Below are positions 50,769 through 59,159 of a DNA stretch of 64,000 nt, one piece after another. The notes under the pieces are model-generated. The model made no database searches and was not told the DNA's origin. It was given only the letters and a program-made list of their open reading frames with translations. The first letter of the stretch is position 1. Each line of letters opens with the position of its first letter. A program made the translations under genes and the position numbers. The DNA comes from Bacteroidota bacterium (lineage in GTDB: Bacteria; Bacteroidota; Bacteroidia; Chitinophagales; Chitinophagaceae): positions 62,001 to 126,000 of the forward strand of contig JAEYWX010000023.1 of the NCBI GenBank assembly GCA_023428755.1, read 5' to 3'.

Positions 50769-51221
50769 TTACTCTTTTTCGTAGCGACCGGTTTTTTCAG
50801 AGAGGATAATGCGGTAGATCACCGGCTTGATACTGTGATTGCTGCTACGCAAACGTTCGGCATGTAATTCGGGAGGATGGGCTGTTGTGCTGATCTTGAG
50901 TTTCAGCATGCGGTCAACAAATAATTTCATGGCATCGTAGCGTTCCCGCTCGCCGGTAATTTCATGGTAAGTGCCCCAGGCAATTACACTCTTCCAGTTT
51001 TTGTTGTTTTCTATTTCATCTACTTCAAAGCAAACACTGTTGTTCCTGCGCATCATGTTGATCTTCATTCCTTCAACTGAATGAGCCAGGATTGAACGGC
51101 CATCGTAGATATAGTTTACAGGTACAACATAGGTTTTACCATTAAAGCTGCAACCTATGCGACCCAGATTAGCACTGTACAGCAGCTCATCTATTTCTGA
51201 TGTGGTTAATTTTCCCAGCAT
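50769..51221 (-). CDS. PPOX-type flavin-binding protein (paralogue 1)
   Basis: A 150-residue split-barrel protein of the pyridoxamine 5'-phosphate oxidase family (NimA/Rv-type). It begins MLGKLTTSEIDELLYSANLGRIGC, and contains YVVPVNYIYDG and VCFEVDEI, which form the flavin or heme pocket in relatives. Characterised relatives include nitroimidazole reductases and F420/FMN proteins. A paralogue sits at 53478-53927. Two TGA-N6-TCA dyads are upstream (51276 and 51298). Confidence 0.85.
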   Translation of the reverse strand: MLGKLTTSEIDELLYSANLGRIGCSFNGKTYVVPVNYIYDGRSILAHSVEGMKINMMRRNNSVCFEVDEIENNKNWKSVIAWGTYHEITGERERYDAMKLFVDRMLKLKISTTAHPPELHAERLRSSNHSIKPVIYRIILSEKTGRYEKE

Positions 51222-51275
51222 GGCAACAATCTTTAACGGAAGTTCAAATCTATTTTATTGCCAGCTCCTGAACGA

Positions 51276-51287
51276 TGATGGATGTCA
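51276..51287. promoter_or_regulatory. FNR-like dyad TGATGGATGTCA
   Basis: Centre about 60 bases before the PPOX gene start. Contains TGATG and TGTCA. A second, weaker site (TGATGTTCCTCA, 51298-51309) is 22 bases further upstream, so the promoter may carry two sites. Confidence 0.5.
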
Positions 51288-51297
51288 GCAGCTATTT

Positions 51298-51309
51298 TGA
51301 TGTTCCTCA
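51298..51309. promoter_or_regulatory. second FNR-like dyad TGATGTTCCTCA
   Basis: TGA-N6-TCA; centre about 82 bases before the PPOX start and 22 bp from the first dyad. Confidence 0.35.
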
Positions 51310-51312
51310 TTA

Positions 51313-52968
51313 CTACCGGATAAACGCCGGTAATTCATCAAACGATGCAGCTTCTGCATCTGTAAGCATCAGGTCTTTTGCTGCGAGGATCAGTGATTTG
51401 AAAGCAGTGTACAGTTCACGGTTGTAGTTGATGATGGTAGAAATTTCTGTTTCGCTCAGTTGTTCAATAGTTCCTTGCTTGTACAAATGGCTCAACTCGT
51501 CCGTATAGCCTTTTACAATGTTGCGATGAAGACCGATCAACGAAGAGGCTGCAGCAGTTTTGTGATCTGTTGCAAGCAGTTCGCTGATCGTTTTGATGAA
51601 ATGATCCGTTCGGTTGCGGCTCTCTTCGTAGTAAGTAAATTTTTTATCGTTCGATGAGTTTTTGAGTAAGAGTGCATCCTGCCAGGCATCTTTTAAACTT
51701 TTGGCCGCATACATTCCATTGCGAACAGACGACATCAAATGTTCAAACTTTGCCGACTCCTCCTGTTGCATTTGGCCGGATTGCATCTTTACATAAAACG
51801 AAAGAATATCGCCATGAATGTGTTTGATGAACTCATATTTTTCTTCGGGCGATTTTTTATAGAATTCATTCCCGTTCTTTTGTTCAGGACGCAGTTCAAA
51901 AATATGTTTTGTATAGCTGATGATGAGTTGCAGAAAATGATCCGTTTCTTTTTGCATCGCCTGCAATGCCAGTTCCGTTTCGGCCGGTTTTATTTTATGA
52001 ATAAACATGGTTTCATCGCTGTTTTTTGTAAACCGGTTGGATAAAAATTGTCCGAACGGTTTTAAGAACGGGTAGAATAGAATAATGCTGATAATATTCA
52101 CCAGGGTTTGAAATACCACCAATGCAAATACATTGCTTGTAACAGCAAGTGTATGGTTGATGAATAGTGCAAACGAGTTGAGAAAGAAAACCAGCAACAG
52201 CGAAATGATCAGGTTCATTAAAAAATTTCCCAGCGCTACTTGTTTTTTTGCGGGAATACCTTTGGCAGATGCCAGTAACAGTTTAATCGTAGTGCCCACT
52301 TCGGCTCCTAATACAATTGCCATGGCCGGTTCCAGTTCAATGGCATTGACATGCAATGCCGCAAGTACCAATGCAATGGTAGCAGAGCTTGCCTGTATGA
52401 GTGCTGTAATGGCAATACCGATCAATAAAAATAATATCACCGGGTAAGCATTGAATTGGCTGAGATCGGTTTGCTGCACCATTGATTCTACAGCCGTTTT
52501 CATAAAATTCAACCCAATAAATAAAAAGCTGAAACCAAAAAAGAATTTACTTACCTGGTACCACTTACTGTGTTTATTGAACAGCACCATGGCAATACCA
52601 GCCACACCCGTAGCTGGCAACGCAAAATTTTCGATATTAAATTCAAAACCAACAGTAGCAACGATCCAGATGGTAAACGTAGTGCCGATGTTGCTGCCCA
52701 GCATCATGGCCAGCCCGTTTTGCATTTGAATAATACCACTGCCAACAAATGCCAGCAACATCAGGTTTACAATACTGCTGCTTTGCAGTAAGGCAGTAAC
52801 AACTGCACCTGCACCTATTGCTTTAAATGTGTGTTGCGTATGTTTTCGCAGAAATAATTTGAAAGGGCGGCCTGCCAGTTGCTGCAATGCTTCTTCCAGC
52901 AAATTCATTCCCAAAAGAAAAACAGCAACACCTGCCAGCATTTTCCAGATATCGAACGATGCTTCCAT
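51313..52968 (-). CDS. Na/Pi cotransporter family protein
   Basis: A 551-residue protein with two Na/Pi cotransport repeats in the first 310 residues; QSSS in VTALLQSSSIVNLM and QASS in TALIQASSATIALV are the paired ion/phosphate motifs. The C-terminal 220 residues are a PhoU-like helical domain. It may bring in phosphate or another anion. It is downstream of the thioredoxin gene on the same strand, separated by a terminator hairpin, so its own promoter would have to lie in the 30-base gap; no dyad is seen there. Confidence 0.9.
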   Translation of the reverse strand: MEASFDIWKMLAGVAVFLLGMNLLEEALQQLAGRPFKLFLRKHTQHTFKAIGAGAVVTALLQSSSIVNLMLLAFVGSGIIQMQNGLAMMLGSNIGTTFTIWIVATVGFEFNIENFALPATGVAGIAMVLFNKHSKWYQVSKFFFGFSFLFIGLNFMKTAVESMVQQTDLSQFNAYPVILFLLIGIAITALIQASSATIALVLAALHVNAIELEPAMAIVLGAEVGTTIKLLLASAKGIPAKKQVALGNFLMNLIISLLLVFFLNSFALFINHTLAVTSNVFALVVFQTLVNIISIILFYPFLKPFGQFLSNRFTKNSDETMFIHKIKPAETELALQAMQKETDHFLQLIISYTKHIFELRPEQKNGNEFYKKSPEEKYEFIKHIHGDILSFYVKMQSGQMQQEESAKFEHLMSSVRNGMYAAKSLKDAWQDALLLKNSSNDKKFTYYEESRNRTDHFIKTISELLATDHKTAAASSLIGLHRNIVKGYTDELSHLYKQGTIEQLSETEISTIINYNRELYTAFKSLILAAKDLMLTDAEAASFDELPAFIR

Positions 52969-52997
52969 GAACCGTCAAGATAATACATATTCATTGC

Positions 52998-53023
52998 AAA
53001 AAAAGCCGGGCAGAAAGCCCGGC
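52998..53023 (-). terminator. terminator of the thioredoxin gene
   Basis: Stem GCCGGGC/GCCCGGC with a 5-base loop. On the minus strand it is followed by TTTTTTT. It lies between the thioredoxin gene and the transporter gene. Confidence 0.85.
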
Positions 53024-53048
53024 AATAACAACCTGGTTCGAAAGCAAT

Positions 53049-53348
53049 TCAGCTCATCACCGTATTCAGGTGCTGCATAATTTCATGGGCAGGAACCACA
53101 CCGCTTTTCCGCCAGATCACCTGGCCATCTTTAAAGATGATAAGGGTAGGTACTGCCTGCACGCTGTAGCGATGAGTAAAACCCGGATTCTTATCGATAT
53201 CCATCTTCAGAACCGTCACACGGTCGCCCGCAGCTTGTTTTACCTGCTGCAGTACCGGCGTCATTAATTTGCATGGTCCACACCATTCTGCAAAAAAATC
53301 AACTACAACCGGTTTACTTCCGTATATATGTGACTCAAAGTTGCTCAT
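53049..53348 (-). CDS. trxA: thioredoxin
   Basis: A 99-residue thioredoxin with the WCGPCKLM active site (about residues 21-28) and the cis-Pro region VQAVPTLIIFKDG. It reduces cytosolic disulfides. A TGATGTTCATCA dyad lies almost midway between its start and the divergent PPOX gene, so both may share one regulator. The C-terminus is short compared with the usual 105-110 residues, but all core motifs are present. Confidence 0.93.
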   Translation of the reverse strand: MSNFESHIYGSKPVVVDFFAEWCGPCKLMTPVLQQVKQAAGDRVTVLKMDIDKNPGFTHRYSVQAVPTLIIFKDGQVIWRKSGVVPAHEIMQHLNTVMS

Positions 53349-53404
53349 GTACCAAAGCTACTTTTTTATACAAGCGATTGAAATGAGAACAGTCAACCAT
53401 GCGG

Positions 53405-53418
53405 TTGATGTTCATCAG
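53405..53418. promoter_or_regulatory. FNR-like dyad TTGATGTTCATCAG
   Basis: A near-perfect TTGAT-N4-ATCAA box whose core TGATG-TT-CATCA is a perfect palindrome. Its centre is 63 bases from the trxA start and 66 from the start of the divergent PPOX gene, so it can serve both. Confidence 0.65.
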
Positions 53419-53477
53419 CAAGCCTGCGTACCGGCATTGGTAACTTTAACGATTCATTCATCTCTTAACGGTTAGCT

Positions 53478-53927
53478 ATGCTTGGACAACTCAACGAACA
53501 ACAAATGAACAACCTGCTCGGCAGCCAGGTTGTTGGCAGACTTGCCTGCACCGATTCAACACAGCCTTATCTTGTACCCGTTACCTATGCGTTTGACGGG
53601 CATTATATTTACGGGCAAACAAATGAAGGGATGAAGTTGAATTTGCTGCGTAACAATCCCAACGTTTGTTTTGAAGTAGATGCTATGACCAATATGGCCA
53701 ACTGGCAAAGTGTGATTGTACGTGGCACATTTGAAGAATTGAAAGAGAAGGATGCAGAAAATGCACGTACAATTTTAAAGAACCGTGTGTTTCCGATGAT
53801 GACGAGTGCAACCATTGATGGTGAACAACACGAAGTGGAAACAGAGCTCGACGATAGCCACCGCATAAAACATGTGATGTACCGTATAGTGATCAAAGAA
53901 AAAACAGGACGGTTTGAAAAAAGATAA
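53478..53927 (+). CDS. PPOX-type flavin-binding protein (paralogue 2)
   Basis: A 149-residue split-barrel protein, paralogue of the one at 50769-51221: MLGQLNEQQMNNLLGSQVVG, YLVPVTYAFDG, NVCFEVDAMTN and a similar YRIVIKEKTGRFEKR end are shared in order. The pair of genes on either side of trxA and the transporter probably arose by duplication. It is followed by the PLD gene 17 bases later. A flavin or haem ligand is expected from the family. Confidence 0.85.
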   Translation: MLGQLNEQQMNNLLGSQVVGRLACTDSTQPYLVPVTYAFDGHYIYGQTNEGMKLNLLRNNPNVCFEVDAMTNMANWQSVIVRGTFEELKEKDAENARTILKNRVFPMMTSATIDGEQHEVETELDDSHRIKHVMYRIVIKEKTGRFEKR

Positions 53928-53944
53928 ATGTTAACTTGGTCTGC

Positions 53945-55126
53945 ATGTCGGCAGGCAAAGAACTTTTTATTTCCTCAGCATACAGCAGCCATAACCAGGT
54001 GCAGTTGGTTCGTGGCGGGCACGATTATTTTCAAGTGCTCTTCCGCATGGTGGAAGAAGCAAAATTCAGCATTCATTTACAGATCTACATTTTTGAAAAC
54101 GATGAAACCGGCATTGCGGTTGCTGATGCATTGATGAAAGCGGCCAAACGTGGTGTGCAGGTGTACCTGCTGCTGGATGGCTATGCATCACAACACTTGC
54201 CTGATGAATTTATTGCCACATTAAAAGCAAACGGTGTACAGTTCCGTTGGTTTGAACCGGTTTTCAGAAGCCGGTATTTTTATTTTGGGCGAAGGATGCA
54301 TCATAAAATTTTGGTGACCGATGCGCTGCACAGTTTAATAGGTGGTGTAAATATTTCCAATCGTTACAATGATATGCCCGGGCAAACAGCATGGCTCGAT
54401 TGGGCTTTGTACAGCAAAGGTGAAGTAAGCGCAGAGCTCTATAATCTTTGCGTGGATGTTTGGAATAAAGCGGGCTGGGGCAAAAAGAAAAACCAGTTGT
54501 TGAAAACAGAAGCATCTATTCATTTGCATGGTGAGGAATGCCTGGTGCGGGTGCGAAGAAATGATTGGGTGCGACGGAAAAATCAAATCAGCCGGAGTTA
54601 CCTGGAGATGTTCCGGAAAGCGGAGTCGCATATCACTATCATGTCGAGTTATTTTTTGCCGGGCCGTGCGTTTCGCAGAAATATGGCGCAGGCGGCAAAG
54701 CGTGGCGTAAAAATAAAAGTGATTGCAGCCGGTACAAGCGATATCGCTTTGGCCAAACATGCTGAACGGTATCTCTATCGCCGCATGTTGAAATTAAAGA
54801 TTCAGTTATACGAATATCAACCCAATGTATTGCATGGAAAGCTCAGTACTTATGACAGCAAGTTTGTAACTGTAGGTTCGTACAATGTAAACAACCTGAG
54901 CGCTTATGCCAGTATTGAACTGAACCTGGATATACAAAATAATCCGTTTGCAGAAAAGGTAGAGAAAACACTGGAAGAAATTATGGAGCAGGATTGTATC
55001 CTCATCACTGAAAAGGAATTTGAAAAACACAACACACTCATCAAACGCATCTGGCAACGCATCTGTTACGAGATCATCCGGTTTTTATTTTTTCTGTTCA
55101 CCTTTTATTTTCGGCAGAGAAGCTAG
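53945..55126 (+). CDS. phospholipase D-like (cardiolipin synthase-type) protein
   Basis: A 393-residue protein with two PLD motifs, MHHKILVTDALHSLIGG (HxKx4D, about residue 120) and LHGKLSTYDSKFVTVGS (about residue 300). The order is that of ClsB-type cardiolipin synthases. The C-terminal IIRFLFFLFTFYFRQ may touch the membrane. Start at ATG 53945; TTG 53936 is in frame but less likely. Likely operon with the PPOX gene and controlled by the dyad at 53405. Confidence 0.88.
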   Translation: MSAGKELFISSAYSSHNQVQLVRGGHDYFQVLFRMVEEAKFSIHLQIYIFENDETGIAVADALMKAAKRGVQVYLLLDGYASQHLPDEFIATLKANGVQFRWFEPVFRSRYFYFGRRMHHKILVTDALHSLIGGVNISNRYNDMPGQTAWLDWALYSKGEVSAELYNLCVDVWNKAGWGKKKNQLLKTEASIHLHGEECLVRVRRNDWVRRKNQISRSYLEMFRKAESHITIMSSYFLPGRAFRRNMAQAAKRGVKIKVIAAGTSDIALAKHAERYLYRRMLKLKIQLYEYQPNVLHGKLSTYDSKFVTVGSYNVNNLSAYASIELNLDIQNNPFAEKVEKTLEEIMEQDCILITEKEFEKHNTLIKRIWQRICYEIIRFLFFLFTFYFRQRS

Positions 55127-55326
55127 GGGAGAAGCAGAGAGCGGTGAGCTACGAGCTACGAGCCAATACCAGACCATGGACGATAGACGACAGACCACCA
55201 TAGTACTACAGTTTGGTTCTTACAACTAACAATTTATAACTGCTGCAAGACCACTGACCACGTACGATAGACCACCACTGAACCAGAGTCCGGTCCTTAC
55301 AACTCATAACTCATAACTTCTTCTCA
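55127..55326. repeat. mixed dispersed repeats
   Basis: The 200-base gap between the convergent PLD and hydrolase genes contains GAGCTACGAGCTACGAGC (near 55146), and two related copies of GACGATAGACGACAGACCACCA / TACGATAGACCACCACTG with TTCTTACAACT / TCCTTACAACT after them. No frame is seen. Confidence 0.5.
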
Positions 55327-56340
55327 TCACTCATTCCCCCTGATCCTCTTCAGCAAGTTCAACACTTCCTGTTTGTTCCAGCCCATGAGGCGACCACGTT
55401 GTACGACCAGTTCATTTTCTTCGGGGTGTTGCAGGTAATAGTGAAATACAAATTTCTGCCGTGGATTTCGCCAGCCAAGTATCTGTCCAAAACGAAGATC
55501 ATTAAAGATCAACGTATCATTCCATTGCTCAACAGTATAAAAGCCTTGTGAAAAACGCTTGAGTTTTTGCAGGTCTTCGTGATCATCAACCGGTTTCAAT
55601 AATGAATCGTTGCGTGGAAAAAATGCAAAATCCATTCCCGGATTTTTGTCGAAGATGGAACGGAAGCCTACGTAATACCCATCATCGTTACCGGCCACCA
55701 CATACCACAACCAATTGTTGAGTGGAGTAGGGGTGGTAAAATAACGTTGGTGCGGAATCTGCTGCTTCGCAAAAATTTGTTTTACTTCTTTATCAATCGA
55801 CAGTTTATTGTAACTGCAATAAGCGAGGTAAAGAAAGGGAAGGAAAATTCCCAGCTTCCATATTAATGGACGAAGCGGATGTAACTTATGCATGATCACT
55901 AAAGCAACAAATGCAATACCCGGCCAGATTGAAAAGAATATATCGGCCACATACAATGTATTAAACGAAAAGCGAACATTGCTGAACGGAACCAGCCAAC
56001 CAACACCATAATTATTGAAGCCATCAAGGAACAGGTGCATCAACACTTCCACAGCAAAAAAAAGTATCCACTTTTTAGAACTGATATTATGCGGCCGGTG
56101 AATTTTTTCTGCCGTCATAGCCATAATGGGTACAATTAAAATGGCAAACAGAATGGAATGTGTAAAGCCACGATGTGCAAGCAGATCATCGGCAGTGCCC
56201 ATCCAGAATGAAGCTGCAAAGTCAATATCGGGAATGCTCTGCGCCAAAGCACCCCACAGCATTGCCTTTTTACCAAAGCCTTTTTCAAAAAAAGCTTCGC
56301 CAATACAGGCACCTAATGCAATATGTGTAATTGAATCCAT
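55327..56340 (-). CDS. DUF457/YdjM-like metal-dependent hydrolase
   Basis: A 337-residue membrane protein of the metal-dependent hydrolase (DUF457, YdjM-type) family. The N-terminal MDSITHIALGACIGE and IPDIDFAASF, then HRGFTHSILFA, carry the His/Asp metal ligands. Four hydrophobic segments lie in the first 200 residues and a soluble domain follows. Role unknown; the E. coli relative is SOS-linked. It is the last gene of the minus-strand run 55327-57891. Confidence 0.85.
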   Translation of the reverse strand: MDSITHIALGACIGEAFFEKGFGKKAMLWGALAQSIPDIDFAASFWMGTADDLLAHRGFTHSILFAILIVPIMAMTAEKIHRPHNISSKKWILFFAVEVLMHLFLDGFNNYGVGWLVPFSNVRFSFNTLYVADIFFSIWPGIAFVALVIMHKLHPLRPLIWKLGIFLPFLYLAYCSYNKLSIDKEVKQIFAKQQIPHQRYFTTPTPLNNWLWYVVAGNDDGYYVGFRSIFDKNPGMDFAFFPRNDSLLKPVDDHEDLQKLKRFSQGFYTVEQWNDTLIFNDLRFGQILGWRNPRQKFVFHYYLQHPEENELVVQRGRLMGWNKQEVLNLLKRIRGNE

Positions 56341-56348
56341 ACTCCTGA

Positions 56349-57439
56349 TTATGCTGTGAAAGTAAACTGAATGTTGGTAATTTCAAGTTCAAGCCATGCA
56401 AAATCTCCGTCCTTCAGTTTCCATGTTACATTATTCTTAACCGGAATACGTATACCGTCAATTGTTTTATAATCGATACAGATAACCTGCCACTTTTCTA
56501 AAGTTGATACATTGTTGTTGATATAGTAACGATCTGCTTCAAATTTTTCAAGATCACCGTTATGATGAAAGTAAAGATACCCGATGCTTTTACACCTTCA
56601 TAGTCCATCGTTGCTTTTGCACTGCGTTCATCAATTGCTTCCCATTGAATGTATTTGTTGAGTGCAGCAGAAGGAAACCAGCAGGTTTCTGCAAGGAATC
56701 GTACCAAAGTGCCCTGATCTGTTTTCGGACCCTTGCTATCAGCAACTGTAAAAAGTCCATAGGTTTTGATCAGCATATGACCTTTGCCCTTTTCGTATTT
56801 ATCCCGGCCATTGATAAAAAGGAAGGAAGACGGTTGAATCGTTGTATTCCACAAAAACGCCGGTTGATCGGTTGTAAAATATTGTTCTGCTGTAAAGGGG
56901 ATCCACTTACCATCCGGTTTATTTCTCATTTCACCTTTCTGTTGCAAATACACCCGTTGAATTGGTGAACTACCAACCACGCCACTTACACGTAGCCATT
57001 TCTGCACAACAGGTGGTAAGGAATGAAGATGTTCATTTGTAATAATGGAATTGACTGAATTGAGCGGTTGAGAAAGAAGTTCACTTGCTTCTTTCCTGTA
57101 CATGCGGTTAAATTTCCAGTCAGCAATGGAAGGAATTGCGGCCAGTAGAATAAAGATATTGATAACAGTTCCCAACTTCGCATCTTTCCAATACCATATG
57201 ATCAAAAGCTGTGAAATGAAAACAGCCAATAGTGCAAACAAAGCCCAGTTCTCTTTTTTCATGATATAGTAAACAGTAGCTGCAATAAAAATGATTGCTG
57301 CAAACAACCAGAGCATACCGGTTAGCTTTGAAATGTATTTTGTGAGTGTCGGGAGTTTACTCATGCCAAACCCATTGCTAAAACCCATGAGATGGATAAG
57401 GCCATGCGCCAACATGAGAAAAGCAAAGATGTATTTCAT
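56349..57439 (-). pseudogene. DUF6544 protein gene, frameshifted
   Basis: The 313-codon frame starting at ATG 57439 has four membrane segments (residues 1-110) and a soluble domain that fits DUF6544 up to about residue 290 (GIFTF). There it leaves the family sequence and stops at 56498. Adding one T in a T3 tract (A3 on the plus strand, 56568-56570) restores a frame that reads on for 73 codons (HHNGDLEKFEADRYY and WKLKDGDFAWLELEIT) to a stop at 56349. The gene is therefore broken by one base or misassembled. It overlaps the upstream small gene by four bases. Confidence 0.8.
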
Positions 57440-57609
57440 GCGGTGGGTAGTTTTATGTTGCGCTTTTTCAATTCTTCTTTGAGTTTATCGGGCATTTCTC
57501 TGCACGCACAATGCTTTGTATGCTCAAGATGCCAGGCAATACGTTGATCCAGCGTTGGATTTTTAGGCATCGGATGTTGTAAATGCCACTCTTTGTTGAG
57601 CTTCTTCAT
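57436..57609 (-). CDS. conserved small protein with CxC motif
   Basis: A 57-residue protein (start ATG 57609, MKKLNKEWHLQHPMPKNP). It has HCACREMP in the second half and is probably soluble. I recall similar small proteins in this phylum but no function. It overlaps the DUF6544 start by four bases, so translation is coupled. ATG 57630 is in frame but less likely. Confidence 0.7.
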   Translation of the reverse strand: MKKLNKEWHLQHPMPKNPTLDQRIAWHLEHTKHCACREMPDKLKEELKKRNIKLPTA

Positions 57610-57678
57610 ACAAATGAGTTTAACATCCAACTTGTATAAATTGGATGTGTAATGAATGAGAAACCGATTCTGGTTTTC

Positions 57679-57891
57679 CTACGCTTGCTTTTTTGCAGGG
57701 CAGCTGCTGATGCCAAAAATTGTGTATAACGGGCAAAAGCTTACTAAACTTGTAAGAATGAAAACTGCTGCCACTACCAATGCCACAATACCCCAGGTGC
57801 CGGTAAGAATGTTTTGAAACCAAAGCAAGGCAAGTATACCTGCTATGCAAAGACGAATAATTCTGTCGGCATTACCCATGTTCTTTTTCAT
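57679..57891 (-). CDS. DUF2892 (YgaP-like) membrane protein
   Basis: A 70-residue protein starting MKKNMGNADRIIRL (ATG 57891). Two helices follow (LCIAGILALLWFQNILTG and IVALVVAAVFILTSLVSF), and SFCPLYTIFGISSC is the DUF2892 hallmark, with conserved cysteines. The family is often linked to rhodanese or inner-membrane sulfur handling. It is the first gene of a four-gene minus-strand run. A TGATCTTGATCA dyad is 99 bases upstream. Confidence 0.88.
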   Translation of the reverse strand: MKKNMGNADRIIRLCIAGILALLWFQNILTGTWGIVALVVAAVFILTSLVSFCPLYTIFGISSCPAKKQA

Positions 57892-57983
57892 GACGTTTTG
57901 ATTTTGTGATGAACGATGTTGATGATAGAGCACAAGTTGTAAAAACAATCCAGCTTTGTGAATGATGTGCAAGGCGGCGATCA

Positions 57984-57997
57984 CTGATCTTGATCAT
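57984..57997. promoter_or_regulatory. FNR-like dyad CTGATCTTGATCAT
   Basis: Core TGATC-TT-GATCA is a perfect palindrome of the TTGAT-N4-ATCAA type. Centre about 99 bases before the DUF2892 start at 57891. Confidence 0.55.
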
Positions 57998-57999
57998 AT

Positions 58000-58029
58000 A
58001 AAAGAGAGGGGCCGATGGATATCGGCCCC
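58000..58029 (-). terminator. terminator of the universal stress gene
   Basis: Stem GGGGCCGAT/ATCGGCCCC with a GGAT loop. On the minus strand it is followed by TCTCTTTTAT. It ends the universal stress gene before the DUF2892 operon. Confidence 0.85.
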
Positions 58030-58062
58030 GAAACAATCACCAACCAAATTGCTATCTATCTG

Positions 58063-58884
58063 TTATCTGTGTGCAATAAATACGGGTAGTTTATGTTCTG
58101 CAATCACATCTTTGATCAGGCTTTTGCGGATCAGTTGTGAAATAGCAGAACGGCCAAATGCACCTGATACCAACACGGCACTCTCAAGGTTATTCATCCA
58201 GGTGCTGAAATATTTTTCCGGGCTCATGTCCAGCTTCATCAACGTTAAATCACTGAAATGCCGGGCTACGAGTTCTTCAATATTTACCTGCTGTGGAAAC
58301 TCATTCTTGCCATCTTCCTGCACGTACACCAGTAGCGTTGGGTTCTTCGTTAATTCAGGAAACAGGTAAGCGAATTGTTTAATGGCATACACGGATGATT
58401 CACTTCCATCGTAACAAAGAATATTTGTTTTCGGGAAATCGTAATTTTCCGGCACCACAATTACAGGGCATTCTGATTTATGTAAAATATCCTGCAGGTA
58501 TTCATTCAGCTTTCCGCCCAGGTTTTCATAAAACACTTCACTGCCAATAATCAGCACATCTGCAAATCTTGTTTCAGCTTTCAACTCAGGCAGTGCAAAA
58601 TCATATAAGTCTTCATGTACACGATACTCCATGCCGTTTTTGCGGCAAAGTGTTTCAAATTTTTCCATGTTCTCTTTGATCACTTCTGTATCACGTTCTT
58701 CTACAAGGGGTACAAACATGGGACCGCTCATGCCATCGGCATAACTCCATAAATTGGCTGCCTGTGCCTGTGGCAAAAAGGCACCGGTTACTAAAGCAGG
58801 TTCCAACTCATTCAGTTGACGGGCAAATTGAAACGCACCGTTTGAAAAATGAGTTCCGTCGAATGCCAGCAGAATCTTTTTCAT
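58063..58884 (-). CDS. universal stress protein, tandem Usp domains
   Basis: A 273-residue protein with two Usp domains. The first begins MKKILLAFDGTHFSNGAF, with IIGSEVFYENLGGKL before CPVIVVPE; the second begins ILCYDGSESSVYAIKQ and ends LVSGAFGRSAISQLIRKS. The glycine/serine loops suggest nucleotide binding in at least one domain. It has its own terminator and a TGATTGGCATCA dyad 78 bases upstream. Such proteins are typical of hypoxia regulons. Confidence 0.93.
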   Translation of the reverse strand: MKKILLAFDGTHFSNGAFQFARQLNELEPALVTGAFLPQAQAANLWSYADGMSGPMFVPLVEERDTEVIKENMEKFETLCRKNGMEYRVHEDLYDFALPELKAETRFADVLIIGSEVFYENLGGKLNEYLQDILHKSECPVIVVPENYDFPKTNILCYDGSESSVYAIKQFAYLFPELTKNPTLLVYVQEDGKNEFPQQVNIEELVARHFSDLTLMKLDMSPEKYFSTWMNNLESAVLVSGAFGRSAISQLIRKSLIKDVIAEHKLPVFIAHR

Positions 58885-58955
58885 GATGAATGATTTTGTA
58901 GGTTAAAGATCAATGAAATGAGGTTGATAGTGAATGATGTGCGGTAGCCGGTTGG

Positions 58956-58969
58956 CTGATTGGCATCAC
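58956..58969. promoter_or_regulatory. FNR-like dyad CTGATTGGCATCAC
   Basis: Core TGAT-N4-ATCA. Centre about 78 bases before the universal stress gene start, the same distance as at ccoS. Confidence 0.55.
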
Positions 58970-59097
58970 TATCATTTTTTTTTTAATATAATGGGTGCCG
59001 CTTTCATTCTGGTACACCTCCACAAACTACTTGACAGTTGCGTGTACTGCCGAAATAACCGGCAGTGATTGTACATGAGTAGCATCAAAGATTCCTG

Positions 59098-59109
59098 TGA
59101 TGGCTGTCA
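59098..59109. promoter_or_regulatory. FNR-like dyad TGATGGCTGTCA
   Basis: Centre about 56 bases before the baeRF gene start. TAGCTTTC at 59133-59140 could be a -7 box, which would place the dyad near -43. Confidence 0.5.
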
Positions 59110-59159
59110 TATATTTTGATGCTGAAATAAAATAGCTTTCATCAATAAAATCAAACGAT

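Noticed and set aside
53928..54134. Short frame at the start of the PLD gene
   Set aside because: Out of frame with the conserved PLD sequence and without family features.
57623..57648. ACATCCAA/TTGGATGT dyad as a terminator
   Set aside because: No T-run on either strand and it lies inside a gene run; possible but unsupported.
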